A stretch of 64,000 bases of DNA from Pagrus major (GCF_040436345.1 NC_133230.1:22082197-22146196), one strand, 5' to 3'; counted from the first letter of the stretch, positions 19,019 to 32,469 are shown. Numbers and translations: made by a program. Notes: generated by a model from the letters alone, not told the origin.

Positions 19019-20454
19019 CTGCAACGCCTCATACAACGCACAACTTCACACAACTGAAGAGGGCTTTATGTACTCTCAGCCTCCTCTGACCCCTCTATTT
19101 TTATGCAAATGTCTTCCTGTAGAACAGAGTATAGAAGCTCTTGTATATGGAAATCAGCAGCGGGCTGTAACTGACGCTGCAGATAAAAGATGTTTGATAT
19201 ACGGCCTCTCAGCTGGGAGGCCTCTTATGAGAATAATACTCTTCTTCTTCTTCACTCACACTCACACACATGCATGTGTCTGACTCTTTCTGTTCTTCTG
19301 CATCTCTCTCATGAATATTTCACCATTTTCTTTCCCCCGTTGAGTTTTGCTCTGGCTTGGCTGCTACTCTCTCCAACCCCTCCTTCCTCTCTCATCATCC
19401 CTCCTCTCCTTATTCTTTTATCTTGATGAGTATGAGGAGGGAGGCTCGGTATCGATCTGTTTGAGTCGAAGCAAAAAATCAGGATTTAGTATCACAGATT
19501 ACACCCAGCTTAAACAGGAGGGCGACGGAGCAGCAGTTGCCTGAACACCCCTGGGTCGCTGCTTGATTCATTATCCATGTCCTGGTGCATGTTTTCCTCT
19601 TTTTGTCTGTGACCTAAAATCTCCCTCTGATATCTGATGATGATTTCTCCCCCATTTCATATCTATTTAAGGTTTCCAGACATGGATGACAGACAGTGGA
19701 CAAAAGGAGGATGGATGGACAGAAAACAGGAGAAGAAACAGGAAAGCAACACAGGAAGTCCACCAACAATATCACCTCTCCCCTGCTGTTCCTCTCCTCC
19801 TCCCCCTCCTCCTCCTCATCACACAGATGTTCCCATGTCCTTCCCCTCCCTCCCAATCCTGTGCACTTGTGCAAAACGTTGGCGTGCTGCTGGTAACCAT
19901 GGAACTGTATTCAGAAGGCGAGAAAAAAAAGGGGAACCGTCCCTCCCACTAGAGGAGGAGGAGGAGGAGGGTGCATTCATCACCATGACGAAGGCAGCGC
20001 CGGGTGTTAATGTGGTCGACTTTGCTGTACACACAACAAGTTTGAGTCCAAGTATAACATCTCCTCTTGCTTCTTTTGTTCTGACAGCAGTCATGGATGT
20101 AATGTGAACACAGAGTGACACGTTTTTCGAGAGAGGAACAATGGCTTAACAGCAAAGAAGAAGACATTTTGAATAGATCCTCGAACACACACACATACAG
20201 TGTACACTTTTACTCATGTTTCTGCTTTTTCCATTTACTTCTTGAGTTGTTTAAAAAAGGCTGCAAATTAGCCTCATCAAGACATTAAATCTGTTGTATT
20301 GGTCCTTCCAGTGTTTATCTGTATTGTCTCGGTTAAATAAACATTCATAAACAAGTAATATTAATAACAATTACAATAATAATAATAATTGCTGACCCTT
20401 AATTAGGTGTGAATGTGATAGTGAGTTTTTTTTTTTGTGTCTCCAGCCATGTGA

Positions 20455-20572
20455 AGAACTGGTAGTCTGTCCAGGGTGTACCCCACCCATCACCAAATAT
20501 CAGCTGAGATCAGCTCCAGTCCCCCCTCCAGCAACCCCCAAAAGGATAAGTAGACAGATAATGGTTGTTCTG
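20455..20572 (+). repeat. L2-like LINE 3' tail fragment
   Basis: Carries ctgtccagggtgtacccc, a degenerate cagctgagatcagctccag and ggataagtagacagataatg, the ordered blocks of the fish L2-type 3' end. No reverse transcriptase sequence nearby. Confidence 0.65.
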
Positions 20573-20845
20573 TATTGATGAATATATAATAATAATATAA
20601 TAAAAGAAAAGATTAAAGAATACAAATAATTTTATCAACACCACCCACCCTGCCACACTCACACTCTCCTGTCTGGTTTCTTTCATTGTGTCTGCTGGTT
20701 CCCAGTTAACGCCCTGGGACAGCTGTCATGGTGGAATGTAAACAGAGCCGATGGAGTCGCATCAAGACTCACAATTAGAGAGGGAAAAAAATCACTACTG
20801 TAAAGACTAGAAACCACAATGAAGACACAGACTCACCCTTCATTC

Positions 20846-20846
<1 letters not shown>

Positions 20847-20917
<71 letters not shown>

Positions 20918-20922
20918 GTGTA
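20847..20922 (+). repeat. (GT)n microsatellite
   Basis: About 37 GT units with one GC interruption. Confidence 0.98.
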
Positions 20923-20984
20923 GTGCCAGGTGTTGGCCAGATTACTGGCCAGTCGGTGGTGACACACTCTGCTGGCACCCTCCC

Positions 20985-21068
20985 TCTGTCTGTCTGTCTC
21001 TGTCTGTGTTTGACTCTCTTCATCTGTCTGTCTGTCTCGCTCTCTCTCTCTCTCTCTTTCTCTCTCTG
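20985..21068 (+). repeat. (TCTG)n and (TC)n compound repeat
   Basis: Pyrimidine-rich compound microsatellite with TCTG blocks then TC. Confidence 0.92.
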
Positions 21069-21212
21069 TTGAATGCACCACATGAGCTCACTGGCCAGAG
21101 ATCACACGGGGATGACACTGAACAGTCCCGAGAAAAAGAGACACTGAGAGAGGCACGTTTGTGGACATTAATCACGACAGAGCATTTAAGGCTTTGAGCG
21201 TGACTGAATTTC

Positions 21213-21301
21213 AGAGGAGAGGAGAGGAGAGGAGAGGAGAGGAGAGGAGAGGAGAGGAGAGGAGAGGAGAGGAGAGGAGAGGAGAGGAGAGGAGAGGAGA
21301 A
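21213..21301 (+). repeat. (GGAGA)n pentanucleotide array 1
   Basis: About 17 near-perfect units, pure purine on one strand. The reading frame through it (Glu/Arg) is an artefact. Confidence 0.98.
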
Positions 21302-22581
21302 AATAGAAATGAGAGCAGAGTGCTCGTCATCAGAGCAGAACGTGACCTGAGGCCTGGATGCAGATTGAAGCCTCTCTCCTCTGCTGTCTGCTCAGCCTTT
21401 CATATCCAGATATTACCTCAGTGGAACAAAGCCGTTCTGTCGACAGGTTCGTGCCTGGGAGAAAGAAATCATTCATCACAAGGGTTAAAGCTGAGGACCA
21501 TGCTGATCGCCATCTGTGTGAGTTTGATAGTCTTGCATAATCAGCTCAGAGCAGACAACAGCCTAAAGTAAAAAAATAAATGAGCTGATACTCGTGCTGT
21601 CGTATTGTTCAACTGCTGTAAATATGTCTTCAAACATAAAGTTATTAAAAATGAAACACATTTAGTACCATGGCACCAAACATCTTCTCAGGTTTTCCAT
21701 ATTTGAGTCATTAATCTTCCGGTTGAAGCATTGTGTACAGGAGACAGTGTGACAGTACTTCCTCCAGGGATATCCTGTGTATGTTTATGGCCACAGGATA
21801 TTTGTACCACTTCTGGCTCCAAGCCTGTTCCAAATATAACATTTTACATAGTATATTCACAGTTATACTTAATTGTAATGCCATTTTAGCATCTTTATCA
21901 GCCACTTATTCATCATAGACAAACTATATTTTTAATCTGATTGCAACAGTGTTTTAAAGTTGACATTAGATTGTCTCTGTTTTCAGTCCTCTTCTTTGGA
22001 GCCATTATTTTTCAAGTGATGATAGAAAGTGTGGGCAGTTTGCACACATTGCTATGGTGACAAGACCACAGCAGGAGGCAAGAATGGAAAAAAGAGGAGG
22101 GATCTGAAACATGAGAGAGCGGATCAATGGATTGAACCATAATGAACCATTTTAGAAATAAAAGCATTGACATGGAGATACAGAGGCTCACAATATGGCA
22201 TATGGAAAGAGTACTCTCTTTCATATAGTCGCTAATGAAAGTGTTATGCTGTAGAGGAAATATTAGCAGCTCATCGGTCTCTACAACAAACACTTGAGCA
22301 GGAGTGCATTGGTATGGAGAAGGCCAATAAGATGTTACCACACTCCTGTTTCAGCCTGTCCTCCCTGAAAAACAACCTTATAGTTAACTGTGCGAGCAGC
22401 TTATTACAATCCACATTTACGTCCTTTAGGAAGGCAGGTATTATATTACAGCAGCAAAGGAGGAAGTCAGGTGAAGTAGTATAAGGAGTGATGACAATGA
22501 CAATGGGGTGGATGGGTGGCCAAAACAAATGCAGGGCTTTCACTCAGGAAACTTGCGAATACTTGCTGATGGAGTTAACTT

Positions 22582-22612
22582 ATGTAGTGTACATAACGTA
22601 TGTACACTACAT
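22582..22612. repeat. Perfect 14-bp inverted repeat with 3-base loop
   Basis: Arms atgtagtgtacata and tatgtacactacat around acg. Confidence 0.95.
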
Positions 22613-23042
22613 TACGACAAACTTATTTTACCAAACCACAATGTTTTCCTAAAACTAGGCAGTTTTAGTGTCTAAAATAACCAGGTAGTCAAGTAGTTTT
22701 CTTGCCTAAACCTAACCAATGACTATGACAGTACAGCTGAGGTCCCGTACACCTGTCAATGGTATGCTGCAGTGATGAGTGAGGTGATTTTTGGCGTTTT
22801 GAGAGTCATCAGCAATCAACCTCTTATGAAGGAGTATGAAGATGTGTTGCATGTTTGTAGCTACGCTGAATTAAGTCTGACTGTTTCTTTTTACTTTATT
22901 GTCACCATTATTCCCAGTAAAATGCTTAATAAGCCAACAGCACGTACTGCAGCATTTCCTTGATTCCTGTGCTAAAGCTGACCTGTTTTACCTGTTGTGT
23001 TATATATATTCTGGTAAGACCTGTATCCCCTGACAATTCCTC

Positions 23043-23090
23043 ATTCTCTCTCCCCCTCTTTCTCTCTCTCTCTGTCTCTCTCTCTATCAG
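23043..23090 (+). repeat. (TC)n low-complexity tract
   Basis: Imperfect TC/CT repeat. Confidence 0.9.
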
Positions 23091-24429
23091 GGCTGCAGTC
23101 TGACCCGGCTAGCTGTTGCTAAGTTTATCTCTGTGCCAATCTGTGCCCCAGAGGCATGCAGAAGCAACCCAGAAAAGACAGAGTGCACTGTCACTTAGAA
23201 TAATCAGGGGAGGGAGGAGGGGATGAAAACTCATGATGGCCTGCTCGGTTATACACGACGAGCCACGAGCTGTAATCTACTGCAGGAGAAGGGACTGTGG
23301 GCGAGCATGTGCGCATAAGCGAGTGGTTTTGTGAGCGTGTGTGGGTGTGTGTATGATGGCCATTTGCATCACATAACAGTAGCAGCAAAATATTAGCTGC
23401 AAATGATGGCAGGACGCTTTTTAATCGTCAGAAATGAGCTCAGTGCCCTTGCTTCTCGATGACCTTTTTGCTGCTGTTTGCCTGCAAAGCTCTGGAGCTG
23501 ACTGCCACTTAATAATTAACACAAACCCCCTCAAACCATTTCATGAGGCCCATGCTAATTATGCCACAGCTACAGAAGCACTGTACTGTGTGAATGCCTG
23601 GTTGATCAGGTTACTTTCCAGTCAGCCATGCCAAATCTTTGCACAATGCAAAAACAATTTACAGTATTTTGTCATTGAAAAAAAAACTGTTTTTCCTCTA
23701 CAATGAAAACAAAGATAAAAAAATAAATACTTGTGTTGAGAGTTTTTGGGTCCAGAACAGCACAACAAATGCACTACACTGCCTTAACTGGTGCTCTACA
23801 ATACACGCCAAACCTATTAATCAATATATTGATCCTGAACGAGGCATGCTAGTGAATAATTGAGTTTGTGACCTCTATGCAGTGAGCTGACATCATCACT
23901 CTGGGTCACTGGAAAAGCCTCACTGGTCAAGACTGCCAGATCTCATTCCTGCTGGTGGTTTGCTGTATTGGTGATAGGGATGTCAGTGTTGGTTAACAGT
24001 TAATCGGTTAACCAATGAGAATATTTTTGACCGGTTCTACATGTCAATCTATATTTTAATATGCAGATACACTATCTGCTTACAACTCTGAGATAAAAAA
24101 AAAAACTAAAGCACGCTAAAAGAAGCTCAGTGTGGGAACATTTCCTCCAGAAGGGCAACAAAGTCAAATGTAAGTTAAAATGTATGATGCTTCTCTTAAG
24201 TTTAGAAGTACTACTACAACTATGTTGTACCACATTTAGAACAAACTCCCTGCTGCCATATCTTCGGACGGCTCGCAGCCAAAGATCACAATGCTGATAG
24301 CTGTGAATGAGGACAGAGCAGAGGAAAAACAGGTTAACCAGTTTGCATATGTTGTCATACTCAATGGGCAGTAATGTAGAGTATCTTGTCCTGAGTTAAG
24401 ACTAGTCTCTCCTATTGTTTTCCAACTGC

Positions 24430-24995
24430 TGGAAAAAGTGAAAGGGGGTTACTCCGGAGCTAAGCAGTAACAACCTCGCCTACATTTAAGAGTAATGTAT
24501 GCAGTGGAAACGCAAAGTAGATCTGGCATTTAGGTACTGTTACCACAGGTTATGTAGGGTTCAAAAGGTACTATAGCAAAAGTTCTTTGGTGGAAATGGA
24601 GCTTTAGTTCAACCTTCTTCTTCTCAAACTGCTGTTCTACGTGTCTGGTCACAGTAGCTCTCAATAGCATAACATACTCAGACTTGAGGTACTGAGCTAG
24701 CTCTTTGTATCCCTCGCCCCTGACCACAATGACTGGCGCCATGTCCTCAATGATTTTTTTGGGTGCAATTATAAAGAAGTTGAGTCTAACTACCAGGTAG
24801 TGAAATACTGACGCTTTGGTTTGGCAGGCTACCAACCCAAAGAGTTGGTAGTGTATCAAATACCAACACTTTTTGTTGGCAAGCAACCATCAAGGTGTGA
24901 GTGGATGCGTTACCAAACCAATGCTACGTTTCTTAATTAAATACAGACGTTTTGGCTTGCCAAGCTACCAACCCAAAGTATTGGTATTTGACAGG
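24430..24995. repeat. Probable transposon-derived segment with two direct repeats
   Basis: A roughly 45-base block (ttggcaggctaccaacccaa) near 24811-24870 recurs about 135 bases on, near 24946-24992 (ttgccaagctaccaacccaa). The region 24500-24600 holds ggttcaaaaggtactatagc and ttctttggtggaaatgga, which look like a dispersed MITE end. A 118-codon minus ORF (24530-24886) covers it; no domain recognised and no splice context. Confidence 0.4.
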
Positions 24996-25143
24996 CACTT
25001 GGTGACGCCCAGAAATGTCTCAAACAAAGCAAATAATGAAAAGAAAATAAGAACACACAGGCAGAAATCGGGGTCTGGTGATTGAGAGGATTTACTTTTG
25101 TATGGGTCTATAAATTGTTTTCTTCAGGAGTATCCTGCGTATC

Positions 25144-25300
25144 ATACCTTAAAGATACAATATGTAACATTTCCACATTAAAACGTCCACAACCAACTCC
25201 ACTTTTATTTACTTTGTTGAGTTGTGTACCTACATTGTGTTTCCAAATGTTCAAACCCAGAGAAATCCCGAATTATTCTCAATGGTAGCGGTGGGTTTTA
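25144..25300 (+). repeat. Interspersed repeat, unnamed
   Basis: Holds aaagatacaatatgtaac, gttgagttgtgtacc and caaacccagagaaatcccg, a block order that I believe is dispersed in fish genomes. Only one copy in the window, so support is limited. Confidence 0.4.
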
Positions 25301-27019
25301 TTTGGTTGACTGTTGCTATAACTTCCTGGAAGATTATACCTCAGAGAAAAGGAAGAAGGAAGAAGAAGGAAGTCATCTAAACACATAATTTTTGTCTAAA
25401 AGTTTGTCTTAGCAGCAGGAGCTTTCTCTTTGGGCATGTTGAAGCACAGTCAGGGCAGCGTCAATTTGCATACTTGCCAAGTGGTTGAGCCCTTCCCTCT
25501 GATGACTCATAAAGACAACAAGAAAAGAGGACATCCACACAGACTTATGGCCTTTCAAATTAAGCCCGTCTCTGGGTCATGCTGCTTTTGTGCTTGTCAC
25601 ACACAAATTCCTCAATTTATTAGTAAGTTATTAATCATTATAAAGCCAGACAAGGGACACACCTTATAACACATTACAGAGTTGACTGTGAGGAATACAA
25701 CAGTATGTCAGTCACCTTACCTTTGAGTAAACCACAGGGAGTGGCGGACGTACCATAAAACCAGCTTTAGTAACTTTCCATTTCAGTTAATCTCACCACA
25801 GAGGAGGAAGGGAGAGGCTGGTGAGAAAATAATCATACACCTTCATAGTAGCATCAACTTGAAGCACCACCAGTGTTTAAATGTCAATTAATCATTCTTA
25901 TTGCACACATCTATTGTTTTCCATTTATTTCCTGCAGAGTCATGTAATAATGCAATGTGACTATTTCTATTATTATGCTACAATAATGTAACGTTGAGAA
26001 AAAATAATCCTGACTCAGTGTTCAATGCGATTGATTACAAAACTCAAGCAAGTTTAAGAATCTGTTCAGAGATTTCTATATAATAAAAACAATATAAATA
26101 AACCAACTGCTGACTGGAATGGCAGATGAAATGCATCCAAATCACTAAACCACAGCAGAGTTTGTGAAATAGTTAGCTGTAATGTAAATATGTAGGTGGT
26201 TTGTAGTTAATGTGCTACCAAATAAAAAGATAAAACCGGCTATATACTCATTTAGGAACAAGAACACGTACTCATGGTTTAAAGTTAGTCAGTAATAATT
26301 AAATATATGACAAACGTGTTCAGTAAATGCTTTTCTGCACAGGCTCTACTCCCTGCCGCTATTGTAAAATGGACTCCTACCAGCACGCCGACGCTACTCC
26401 CCCTCAGGAGACACAATGTCCTGCTCATGTGCACTTCCTGGTAGAAAGCATTCACTCAGCCTTTACGGTCGCCTCTTCCTTCATTCTTGGCTGCATTCCT
26501 GTGCAGAGCTGGCTGCATCTTATCTCTGCAGGTTGACACAAGTATCTGTCTGATCTCCTGAGAACTTGCACAGGGTGTTGGTATTTGGGTGTGTACCTTG
26601 CGAACACAGAGTAACAATGCTTACTACGCAGATAAATCTGTGTTCCCACCAAGGGGGTACATAAACCAGCGGCACAAAGGCAAAAATCTATTAAGGGAAT
26701 GGAGGGAATGAAATGAAACAATGCAACAGAGACAGATGGCGAATGAGAGATATTGGAGCACTCCAGCCTACTCCTATCACTGCTTCATTTGGCTGAGTCT
26801 CTGGTACTGTAGCACCCTATAGGTGGGAGTATTGGAAGCCCACTTGTTGTGTAACACCTTTTCCCTCCTCCACACTATTGCCAAACTCTGCTACAACAAG
26901 GTTGAATCACAACAGCTTTCATCTTACAGTGTGGGACATTGTGAGTTGTTTTATGATGCTTTCATGCTGCCCATCTCCCCACTTCCCCCTTAAAGTATAA
27001 ATTCACAGAAAATGCAGTC

Positions 27020-27075
27020 ATTATCTATTCAGCAAGCAGAACAGCATTGCAGCATTCTCCCAAACAACTAAACTA
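27020..27075 (+). repeat. Fragment related to the adam17 intron 18 fold-back element
   Basis: Shares cattgcagcattctcccaaa (one mismatch) and acaacta with 58560-58590. Confidence 0.5.
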
Positions 27076-27150
27076 GATGGAGACTTGTTTTAAAACATTT
27101 AAAAAAAAACAGAAAAAAACAAAAAATGGCTCCATACTGTCATAATCCAA

Positions 27151-27347
27151 GTCTCAGGAAGCTGAGGTCCCACACTGATTTGAGAAGACGTTATTTACAC
27201 TGTCAATGAGCGGTCAGACTTGTGCACCCACTTCAGACATAATGCGCGCTAATGCTTTGAGCATAGCAGCTGCAGTGAAGATCCAAGCTTAAAAAACAGG
27301 GGGTAAATAACGTTGTTTTAAATCAATGGACCTCAGCTTCCTGATAC
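27151..27347. repeat. Imperfect fold-back element
   Basis: Left arm 27151-27200 (tcaggaagctgaggtcc ... cgttatttac) is the inverse of the right arm 27300-27347 (gtaaataacg ... ggacctcagcttcctga). About 100 bases separate the arms. Confidence 0.7.
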
Positions 27348-28929
27348 ATAGATTATACAGGACAAGCTGTATATATTCACACGGCAGCCATTTTCCTCTG
27401 ACATCATATTCATGTGAAAAGGATCTATGGGGCCATTTTGTGTTGTATGCATTTTCAGGAAAAAAAAGACAAAGGTACAAGACTGTTTACATCATTATTT
27501 TAAGGATGAAAGAGTTATCATCCCATACACCATTGCGAATGATTGTTTTCCAACGACTAGTATATGGCCTGACTTGAAGTGATTTTCACCTTTTGGGACA
27601 CTTTCCCACAATCCCTAAAATAACGCAGCATGTCAGAAAGGGAAATCATGGTTACTCTTTGGTAAACAGGACATCGAATCATGGTAGCAGTAGCTCGCTA
27701 GCCAACATGACTCGCAAAGGTATGGTAAACATTTCCATGCTAACAGTAAGTCGCAGTTATACTTCAGGATTGTGGGTAGTGTAGTGCTTCTCTGTGACAT
27801 TGCACATCAAACATGATTTCACAATCTCATAGCTCGTGGTATATTACTATCTTGGATAGTAATGACATTATGGTTATTAATCAACATCCTGCAATGCTGC
27901 AAACACAACATTAATGTTCTGTCAAGCTGCTGCAGATGAGGCTGATGCCTTTCTTTATATATCACGGAAGAGAAATCATGCTTCCTGACAAGCCTTGTTG
28001 ATTTTTCTGTGTCGATCTGCTCTTGAGCTGGACAGTAGTGCTGAGATGTACACTGGCTTCCCTGCATTTATAACTTCAAGATTAATGAAGACAGTGATAA
28101 AACAGCCGCTACATCAGCATTTAATGATACCATCTTACCTATTACTCTAATGGACTGGGCTAATAACACCACAGCTGACACAGCCAGTGTGGCTGAGATT
28201 GATTACGGCACAGAAATCCTCAAAAACTGATTGTTTTTTCTCACATTTTGTCCACTCCGACAAGAAAACTCTCATTTGTGTTTGTTGTAATGATCTCCTT
28301 TATTCCATCCTACATCTCTTATATGTTTTTTACATCCACCCAAGCCCCCAGCCTATTTCTTGTCTCCACCCCCTTCAGCGAGTATAACATGTTTTCTGGC
28401 TCAGATGGAGCAGCCTGACAGAGAGGCACAAAATGCTGCCATGAGTGCGCCTCACTCAGGGCTCTGCTGCAGCCAACTGCCACTCCACTCTGCAGCGAGG
28501 TGGAATGATGCTTGGCAACCATGCTTCAAGGGTGGAAATGCTGCAGCATGCTGCACGGGAGAGACGGTGTATAGGCATGTTAGTGTAGGTGCTTCATCCA
28601 TGCTTGTTAAAAGAACAGGAGCATGATTTTTTTTCCCCCAGTGATGAGCCAGTGCATATGTGTGTCTGAACATGTTTGACTGTCGAGCCTCCCTGGAAAG
28701 GCTGAGTCAGTCAAGAGTGAGTGAAAAGAGAGATGGGAGGGATAGCTGGATCTGAGCAGACTCCATACATTTTGAGAGCAGAGTAGGTGGGAGAGGAGGC
28801 AAAATGACATGGTGTGAAGGGTGCTGCATCTTCATTAACCTCAATAAACCTTTTAAAAAGCCTTGCAGAGGAACCAGAGTGAAGGTTTTCCGTCACATTT
28901 TCTCCAAAGCAAAGAATCCAGGATTAAAA

Positions 28930-29001
28930 GGAGAGGAGAGGAGAGGAGAGGAGAGGAGAGGAGAGGAGAGGAGAGGAGAGGAGAGGAGAGGAGAGGAGAG
29001 G
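28930..29001 (+). repeat. (GGAGA)n pentanucleotide array 2
   Basis: About 14 units, same unit and strand as the array at 21213. Confidence 0.98.
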
Positions 29002-29852
29002 GCTAGTAAATATAACTCAGCTGACTTTGATGAAGGTCATACTAGTGATGGCTGCATGCTCTATTTGACAGAAAGACCTACATGTACAGTATATGTGCAC
29101 ACATGCATAACTATAAAGCGTTGGTGTTGTGAATCTTTACAAGGATGTGCACTTAGTGAGCACAGGTGATGTATTATTCATACAGTATAAGCAGTCAAAG
29201 AATTAAAGAGTGAATGCAGCCTGCATACCAAGCAACAAATGCACACACACGCGCACAGCAGTCCATGCAGCACATAACCTCTGTTTAAAGAGCAGTGGAT
29301 GCAAATTTGCACAAGCTCATTTCCAGTGAGAGGACAGATAAGTAGAGAGGCAGCGCAACGACAGGAGCGATGAGGAAAAGCAAATTTATATTACTGAAAT
29401 GACGGAGTCTAAATCCTACTTGATAATTCACTGACATTCTCTGTTGGATTTAATTAGAGGCTTTTCAAATCCTGGTGCGTGCTCGCATCTGTATATGTAT
29501 GTGTCTGTGTGAGAGATAGTGAAGGAAAGTGTTTTAATTACCTCTACTTAGAGCCGAGAGATGGGCTGTGAACTGGAGCACTGGGGCATAATTGCCATGA
29601 GACGACCTCCCACCACTGCACAGAGACCACCTCCTCCTCGTACAGTCAGTCGTTCGGCAGTCACAAGCCACTGTATGAACACTACGATGCTAACGAGATT
29701 CAGAAATAAAAAGCAATCACATTTGTCACTGACTTCATCCAAGCTTCATATCGGTTTCTGATGATTCTTAAACACAGAATAGGAATCTAATGAGGTTCAG
29801 AAAATGGCTTCATCTCTCATCTATTATTCAACCTCTTGCCATCAGCTGCTCC

Positions 29853-29855
29853 ACA

Positions 29856-29907
<52 letters not shown>
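29853..29907 (+). repeat. (CA)n microsatellite
   Basis: About 26 CA units with an early ATA interruption. Confidence 0.97.
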
Positions 29908-29908
<1 letters not shown>

Positions 29909-30039
29909 TAAATATGGAGTTGAAGTCCATTTCCAGAAGCACATCACCAGTCCGTCCAAGTATATAAACTACAGAGTAGACTATAAAATGTTACATTACT
30001 ATAAACATCAAATTAGGCCTGGGTGATTAATGAAAAAAT

Positions 30040-30175
30040 ATATTCCAGTACATGCAAAACTTGGTAAAGTGCCCTCTCTTCACTATAAATATATCACCAC
30101 TTTCTGTGCGCCGGTGCCCTTTATAATTTTACACCTCTGACCCTCAAACATCCTAAGTCCGCCCCTGCTATTGTG
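30040..30175 (-). repeat. Interspersed repeat fragment, unnamed
   Basis: The minus strand reads caggggcggacttaggatg then gagggtcagaggtgtaaaat; composition and start resemble dispersed fish repeats. Boundaries approximate. Confidence 0.4.
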
Positions 30176-32469
30176 CGGAGGGAATCTTTAACCTTATAGG
30201 CTACTCGTAGCGATATACTTGACACATCCATCCTGAACCCAGAGAGTACAGATGTAGTCTCATGAGTCAGGTTGGCGTTTGATCCGTGCAATCTCAGGTT
30301 CAGCTCAGATGCACGTCTGATTGTTTTCAAAAGTAATTTGTGAAGAAATTTCAATCTTTAGTAACAGGTGAAACAAAGCATAACTGCAGTTTCTTGAATA
30401 TGCCAGTAGTTTGGTCAGGTTTCAAAGTTTTTGTAGGGTCTCGTGCAGAACTCTCCAAAGACAAAACATCTTTTTTTCTTCCACTATATCATCTTCAGAC
30501 CCAATATTTTGGCTGCTCCACATATCAGATGAAACAACATAGGAAACGTGAACCTGAGCTACAGAAGCCGCCATGCTGCTGGCTAGTATCCACACATGCA
30601 GCTCAAAACTAGAGCTGAAGCCATGGGATTTCCCAACCTATTAACCATTACTATTTATAGCCATCTGGCCTACTGTGGACAAGAGACTCTTCATCTGAGA
30701 ACATGTTTAATGACTGAAATAGATGTCTTAGTGAGCCTACGGAGTGTAAGGCAGTGATTCAAATATAGATTTTAAAGTTGAGGAAGAAGACTAGGTGTTG
30801 GACATGAGTGCATTTTTCATTAAAGAAATTGAAATTGTAAAGACACAACTTAATCAAAAAAATTTCCTGGACAGATTTTATAAAAAAGAAGTCTCTTTAC
30901 ATCAATACTTCACATCTAGTTTTAGACTGAATGAAACGATTCCTCTGAAAGTCTTTTACTGTGGATTCCTCAGAGTCTGTAAAGGCAAGAAAAGGCTTGT
31001 TTTGTGGTTAGGTTTGGCCATAGGCAGGATGTTAACCTTCATGTTCTTTCCTGTCGAGAGCAGTGGTTGCTGACGTTATGTATCCTGACCTGCCTAGCTG
31101 TAAAAGAGGGTCTTCACTACATACACTGTCTGTTCTCAGCATTACAGCACATGGCAGGTCGGCAAGTGTTTGCTATGAATAACACATAACACAACAAACA
31201 CAAGGAGTCAACCATGAATCTGAAGTGTGACTCATTAATTCACAACTTTCAAAGCATGTTTGGACATGGATGTGTGCACCCCACCATTTGGTAACAACTC
31301 AACGAGAATTCACTCGCAACGTAAAATTATCATTAATATATTTGCTACACAAGACATTAAATAGCCTATAATTTTTGGAGAAGACTCTATATGGAAATTT
31401 TGGAAATGCTGCACTTGAGCACTTGCTGTCATGCCCATTTCAAACCACTAATTGAAATTTCATAGAGCAAATAAATGTGTTCAATATTCAAATTGTGCAG
31501 CCAGCTTCATGGCTGATTTTGACTCTTCACTTAGGCCACATTCACACCTGCCAGGCAGGTTTGAAGTTTTTATTCAAGCTCCGAGGAGTTTAGTGTGTTT
31601 GAGGTGGCAACAGAAACATTTGAACTTTGATGATTACCAAATACCCGAAGAGACCTTTTGAAAATGAATTAAGAACTCAATTATGAATTAAAAGTATTGT
31701 ATGCAAAAGAAGGGATCAACACTTTTTGCACTTTCAAAATAATTTAAACATAGGACAACCTAACGTTTAGAGGCACCATATAATGGATTTCTCTTGAATA
31801 CATTGCATCCAGTACAAATCACAGATATGACTAAGAAGGTAAACTCTTTTCACCTCTGTTATAGTCCCAAAATGATGAACTATTATAGCAACCCATTTTG
31901 CACCATGATTCAGTACAGATAGATACTCTATATTCATACTTACTTACATACACATGTAATTTTAAACATAGCCCCCTCCTACATTGCCACACTAAGTCCA
32001 GTGGTCGTGGAGCATGCAGATCCCTTCTTTGTAGAAGTTGGAGTTGGTAACGAAGTAGGAGTCTGAAGGTGTCAAATCAGATAAATAGGGCGGGTGTTGG
32101 ACGTGTTCATTTCTGCGTTCCTGGATGGCAGCCATCGCCACTGTGGACTTGTGGCTTGTTCATTTTCTCAGATAGTGCTGTCTTGCGATTTTCAATTACC
32201 TGAAATAGAAATACTTGTGGTATTTTTAGGTATTAACTTCAAACTTTCTGCACTATCACTCAAAGAGTTGAGCTGCACTTGCATCGAACAAGAGCTGTTT
32301 AAACAACCTCCCTCTGCCTTAGGCCATGAACTTATCAACCACTCCCAACCCAATCGCTAGAATAAGTGTTGGCAAAGTACATTATTGCAAAACCACGGAT
32401 AAGTTAAAACTTTACATTTCTTTAGGTTCAATTTTCTCTTTCTCTCTTGTCACAACTTTGTGCTTATCC

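Larger units (their letters stand above)
15461..25140. other. Intergenic middle part: no gene seen
   Basis: AT-rich sequence with microsatellites (15792, 18982, 20847, 20985, 21213, 23043), two CAGTGGTGGAA-family repeat copies (16120-16520, 17225-17715), a poly-T (16816-16840), an L2-like tail (20455-20572) and a perfect palindrome (22582-22612). The stretch 23400-23620 has balanced composition and could be a conserved non-coding element, but that needs alignment. A 156-codon ORF at 19637-20107 runs across pyrimidine-rich and GAG-rich low complexity and is not credible. Confidence 0.55.

Noticed and set aside
19637..20107. 156-codon ORF, one of the longest outside the recognised genes
   Set aside because: It crosses CCT-rich and GAG-rich low-complexity stretches; the peptide is Pro/Ser/Glu runs with no family resemblance and no splice context.
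21213..21301. Regular short repeats considered as a CRISPR-like array
   Set aside because: Five-base units without spacers in a vertebrate genome; simple microsatellite.
24000..24040. Grainyhead-like site gaccggttct in the desert
   Set aside because: A single partial match in 28 kb is expected by chance.
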